Assembly: GCA_934248075.1 (NCBI GenBank)
Contig: CAKQKH010000024.1
Coordinates: 1 to 22,095, forward strand
Length of the DNA: 22,095 bases
Source: an uncultured Alphaproteobacteria bacterium
Lineage (GTDB): Bacteria > Pseudomonadota > Alphaproteobacteria > RF32 > CAG-239
Direction of reading: 5' to 3'
Position 1 is the stretch's first letter. Each line of letters starts with the position of its first letter. Positions 22,010-22,095 of the stretch are shown here, one piece after another. The notes beneath the pieces were generated by a model, which made no database searches, was not told the DNA's origin, and saw only the letters and a program-made list of their open reading frames with translations. A program made the translations under genes and the position numbers.

Positions 22010-22095
22010 TTTACCCTAACTCCGACTTTCGTTAATGTACCATAAGGTATGATAACCAAGTACCAGCAAAAGCCAAGCCGTTCCCGCAGTTTTCA
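22010..22095 (-). other. Upstream region of flagellin, cut by the window edge
   Basis: These 86 bp precede the flagellin TTG. AGGG lies 4 bases and GGAG 10 bases before the start codon. I looked for sigma-54 and sigma-28 promoter patterns with correct spacing and found none; the promoter may lie outside the window. Confidence 0.4.

Noticed and set aside
22010..22095. Sigma-54 or sigma-28 promoter for flagellin
   Set aside because: TTGGC and TTGG strings occur, but no -12 GC lies 12 positions on and no sigma-28 boxes are found.

Overview
This window looks like a chromosomal segment of an alphaproteobacterium of moderate G+C content. The evidence is FtsZ ending in a basic IPSFLRRRR peptide after a very long linker, MurB inside the division cluster, a flagellin with the MRSNLLSLQ-type N-terminus, a sigma-54 promoter on a flagellar operon, and a DUF2066 gene next to a PerM-type gene. 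A Pta-AckA acetate pathway suggests a fermentative, possibly host- or gut-associated lineage. That lifestyle is inference, and I cannot name the species.

Layout. Positions 1-445 hold no gene but a periodic array of self-complementary repeats and a terminator. On the minus strand, 8635 down to 446 is a compact division/cell-wall operon: mraY-ftsW-murG-murB-ftsQ-ftsA-ftsZ. It makes lipid I and II, reduces UDP-GlcNAc-enolpyruvate, and builds the FtsQ/FtsA/FtsZ divisome. murD, murC and ddl are missing from their usual slots. Upstream on the same strand lies ndk-DUF2066-PerM (11343 to 8796). A 135-bp divergent region separates ndk from pta-ackA on the plus strand (11479-13685), which ends in a clear terminator. 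A second plus-strand operon (13839-17796) carries two tandem, diverged Ppx/GppA genes and two rRNA methyltransferases, rlmE and an rsmB-like gene, joined by overlaps.

From 17797 to 18293 there is again no gene. It contains two identical 135-bp tandem units related to the repeats at the window start. A flagellar region follows: a stand-alone FlhB C-terminal-domain gene (minus), then flgB-flgC-fliE (plus) behind a strong sigma-54 promoter match and a perfect inverted repeat. Next are 430 bp of mixed palindromic repeats, and then a minus-strand flagellin gene.

Two things stand out. The 552-residue flagellin has its variable middle replaced by about 290 residues that read like a right-handed beta-helix, on DNA much more AT-rich than the flagellin ends. 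Separately, six copies of a hairpin with a fixed GA/GA internal loop have outer arms that change in a compensatory way between copies, pointing to a structured repeat or REP-like family.
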